Positions 62,120 to 64,000 of a stretch of DNA of 64,000 nucleotides are shown here, piece by piece. The stretch is from Saccharopolyspora sp. NFXS83 (GTDB taxonomy: Bacteria > Actinomycetota > Actinomycetes > Mycobacteriales > Pseudonocardiaceae). Location of the stretch: positions 62,001 through 126,000 of the forward strand of contig NZ_JAPFGB010000018.1 in NCBI RefSeq assembly GCF_026241095.1, written 5' to 3'. Every line of letters begins with the position of its first letter. Positions within the stretch are counted from its first letter, which is position 1. The position numbers and the translations under genes are program-made. The notes under the pieces were generated by a model. The model made no database searches and was not told the origin of the DNA. It worked only from the letters and a program-made list of their open reading frames with translations.

Positions 62120-62692
62120 ATGTCCGTGATGAGTTGGCCCGATCACTTGTTGACTTTGGAGGAGTTCGACCGGCTCCCCGAGGACAACTCGCGGCGCTAT
62201 GAACTCCAGGAAGGCGTCCTCCAGGTGTCCCCGAAAGCAGCGGCCGTCCACCAGCGCGTTGTCAAGCGGCTGACGGCTGCTCTGGACGCGCAGCTTCCAC
62301 CGGAGTGGGAGGCGATGCAGGACGTGGAGGTCGTCGTCGGCACCAGCTTCCCTCCTACCGTCCGAATCCCGGACGCGATCTTGGCATCCACCCAGGCGTT
62401 CGACGTGAATCCGAATCGACTGAATGCCATTGATGTTGCGCTCGCGGTCGAGGTCATCTCGCCTGGTTCGAGACGCATCGATCGGCTGACGAAGGTGCAG
62501 GAGTACGCGCAAGCCGGCATTCCGCACTACTGGGTCTTCGACATCGACACGTCTGTGACGCTCACCGCGCTTCGGCTCGGCGAAGGTGGGTACGAGTCGG
62601 TCTTCGAAGGCGGGGGGCTGTTCAAGACCAACATGCCGTTCGAGTTCGCCGCCGATCTGTCTTCACTCGTGGTGCGCGGACCAGGACGTTGA
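62120..62692 (+). CDS. Uma2/DUF820 family putative endonuclease
   Basis: A 190-aa protein of the Uma2 family with a PD-(D/E)xK nuclease-like core. It has LTLEEFDRLPEDNSRRYELQ at the start, VRIPDAILAS (catalytic Asp), VALAVEVISPGSRRID (ExK-like Glu) and the conserved YAQAGIPHYWVFD. These proteins are numerous in cyanobacteria and actinobacteria and have no proven role. GGAGG lies close to ATG 62120. The gene is AT-richer than its neighbours, consistent with horizontal gain. Confidence 0.85.
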   Translation: MSVMSWPDHLLTLEEFDRLPEDNSRRYELQEGVLQVSPKAAAVHQRVVKRLTAALDAQLPPEWEAMQDVEVVVGTSFPPTVRIPDAILASTQAFDVNPNRLNAIDVALAVEVISPGSRRIDRLTKVQEYAQAGIPHYWVFDIDTSVTLTALRLGEGGYESVFEGGGLFKTNMPFEFAADLSSLVVRGPGR

Positions 62693-62741
62693 TCGTGCTC
62701 ACCGTCCCCGCCGGGGCGTAGGTGCCAGGTTCGGGCCCGGT

Positions 62742-62747
62742 TAGGTT
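62742..62747 (+). promoter_or_regulatory. -10 element of the sugar kinase gene (leaderless)
   Basis: TAGGTT ends 6 bases before ATG 62754; no ribosome binding site is present. Confidence 0.45.
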
Positions 62748-62753
62748 GGGGCC

Positions 62754-64000
62754 ATGAGCTCCGCACCGGTCGTTCTCGGCATTGATCTCGGCACCACCGC
62801 CACGAAGGTCGTCGCCGCGACCAGCGACGCCGAGGTGCTGCACCAGACCGAGCGCGGCTATCCGCTGCGGACCGACGAGACGGGCGAGGCGACGCAGGAC
62901 CCGGAGCAGGTGCGGAACGCCGCCGTCGAGGCGCTCGCCGAATGCGCGACCTGGGCGCGCGAGCAGGGGCACGAGGTGCGGGCGCTGTCGTTCAGCACCG
63001 CGATGCACACCCTGGTCGGCCTGGACTCCGCCGGGAAGCCGGTGACGCCCTCGTTCAACTGGGCCGACACCCGCGCCGCCGAGGTCGCGAAGCGGCTGCG
63101 GGCCGACGAGTCCGGGGTCGCCGCCGAGCTGCACCGGGCCACCGGCACGCCGGTGCACACCCAGTCGGTGATGGTGAAGCTCGCCTGGTTGACCGGGCAG
63201 CGCGCCGACCTCATCGGCGGGGTCGAGCGCTGGTGCGCGCTGAAGGACTTCGTGTTCGGGGCGTTCGTCGACGAGTTCGTGACCGACTACTCGCTGGCTT
63301 CCGGCAGCGGGCTGCAGGACATGCGTTCGCTGGACTGGCACGAGCCCGCGCTGGTGGTGGCGGGAGTGCGCGCCGAGCAGCTGCCCGAGATCAAAGCTCC
63401 GACCGATGCGCTGCCGCTGACGGCTCGGATGGCCTCGGCCACCAGACTGCCCGAGGGGTTGCCGGTGGTGCTCGGCGGCGGGGACGGACCGCTGGCGAAC
63501 CTCGGGGTCGGCGCCACGACTCCGGGGGTGGCGGCGCTGTCGCTCGGGACCAGCGGGGCGCTGCGGGTGGTGCGGGAACGACCTGGTGTCGACGACGCGT
63601 GCCGCACCTTCAGCTACGCCCTCGCCGACGGGCTCTGGGTGATCGGCGGCGCGGTGAGCAACGGTGCCGTCGTGGGGCAGTGGGCGGCCGACACGTTCGG
63701 CGTCGACGTCGCCGACCTGCTCGACGAGGCGCTGGCCGTCGAACCGGGCGCCGAAGGGCTGCTCGCCCTGCCCTACCTGCTGGGGGAGCGGGCGCCCTGG
63801 TGGGAACCGGGGCTGACCGGGGCGTTCGTGGGACTGCGCCGGTCGCACGGGCGGGCCGAGATGACCCGCGCGGTCGTCGAAGGCGTGGCGCAGCAGCTGG
63901 CGCTGGTCAAGGACGCCGTGCACGACGCGGGCGCGAACGTCCGCGCCGTGCGGGCGACCGGAGGGGGGTTCCGCAGCGAGGTGTGGGCCGCCGCGATCTC
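62754..64000 (+). CDS. FGGY-family sugar kinase (gluconokinase/xylulokinase-like), cut by the right edge
   Basis: The first 415 codons of a carbohydrate kinase. The FGGY N-terminal domain has GIDLGTTATKVVAATSDAEV and SFNWADTRAAEVAKRL; the second domain has VLGGGDGPLANLGVGATTPG, SLGTSGALRVVRE and RATGGGFRSEVW. ALKDFVFGAF and SLASGSGLQDMRSLDW favour gluconokinase-type GntK, though xylulokinase remains possible. It phosphorylates the sugar with ATP for the pentose-phosphate pathway. The 3' end lies outside the window. Confidence 0.88.
   Translation, partial: MSSAPVVLGIDLGTTATKVVAATSDAEVLHQTERGYPLRTDETGEATQDPEQVRNAAVEALAECATWAREQGHEVRALSFSTAMHTLVGLDSAGKPVTPSFNWADTRAAEVAKRLRADESGVAAELHRATGTPVHTQSVMVKLAWLTGQRADLIGGVERWCALKDFVFGAFVDEFVTDYSLASGSGLQDMRSLDWHEPALVVAGVRAEQLPEIKAPTDALPLTARMASATRLPEGLPVVLGGGDGPLANLGVGATTPGVAALSLGTSGALRVVRERPGVDDACRTFSYALADGLWVIGGAVSNGAVVGQWAADTFGVDVADLLDEALAVEPGAEGLLALPYLLGERAPWWEPGLTGAFVGLRRSHGRAEMTRAVVEGVAQQLALVKDAVHDAGANVRAVRATGGGFRSEVWAAAI

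Overview
The window is about 64 kb of high-GC actinobacterial chromosome. The best fit is a mycolate-free, arabinogalactan-containing member of the Pseudonocardiaceae, for example Saccharopolyspora; this is inferred from gene content because no rRNA or marker comparison was possible. The evidence is a set of arabinogalactan genes (Wzm/Wzt galactan exporter, GlfT1, one Emb arabinosyltransferase, GtrA, DprE1, DprE2), the proteasome activator Bpa, many GTG/TTG starts and many leaderless genes. From memory, the order of core genes resembles the Mycobacterium tuberculosis interval Rv3708c-Rv3795, but it is rearranged and interrupted.

Layout. 1-4.6 kb: start of a gene running off the left edge, a secreted M28 aminopeptidase, a quinone-oxidoreductase-like MDR protein, a class-V aminotransferase-fold protein without its PLP lysine, and bpa. 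4.8-16.4 kb: arabinogalactan locus wzm-wzt-glfT1, a HicA/HicB-like toxin-antitoxin pair, emb, a small protein, gtrA, two tandem dprE1 genes and dprE2. 16.6-20.6 kb: a TetR-P450 operon, a decayed 5' end of a second P450, an MT0933-like antitoxin and a thiolase with one catalytic Cys changed to Ser. 20.7-24.5 kb: tyrA, a TadA-associated protein, tadA, a CsbD-like protein, tRNA-Ser(CGA) and a B-lectin protein. 24.9-29.6 kb: accessory region with a small secreted protein, an asnB remnant, a secreted nuclease, a frameshifted gene of unknown function with a small partner, and tRNA-Ser(GGA). 29.6-38.3 kb: esterase, VOC protein, Cu-only SOD-like lipoprotein, SRP RNA, dnaX, an S9 peptidase, ybaB and recR. 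38.4-47.1 kb: P-loop kinase, five-gene peptide ABC importer, EamA transporter and divergent LysR regulator. 47.3-59.3 kb: TIM-barrel glycosidase-like protein with a small partner, VanZ-RDD membrane protein, leuA with a leader peptide, two paralogous small membrane proteins, a FUSC-type membrane protein, a kynureninase-like protein with Arg at the PLP lysine, a nitroreductase and a PIG-V-like mannosyltransferase. 59.6-64 kb: lysC-asd operon, a Uma2-family protein and a FGGY sugar kinase cut by the right edge.

Three signals run across genes. First, eight copies of a ~48-bp double-palindrome repeat lie only between genes; six of them flank the S9 peptidase gene, three on each side. Second, many genes show a TANNNT-type -10 hexamer 6-8 nt before the start codon, the pattern of leaderless transcription, and this was used to choose several starts. 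Third, several enzymes have lost or changed a key active-site residue. The most notable findings are the coupled dprE1-dprE1-dprE2 operon with Thr at the benzothiazinone-target Cys position in both copies, the kynureninase-like protein lacking the PLP lysine, and the intergenic repeat family.
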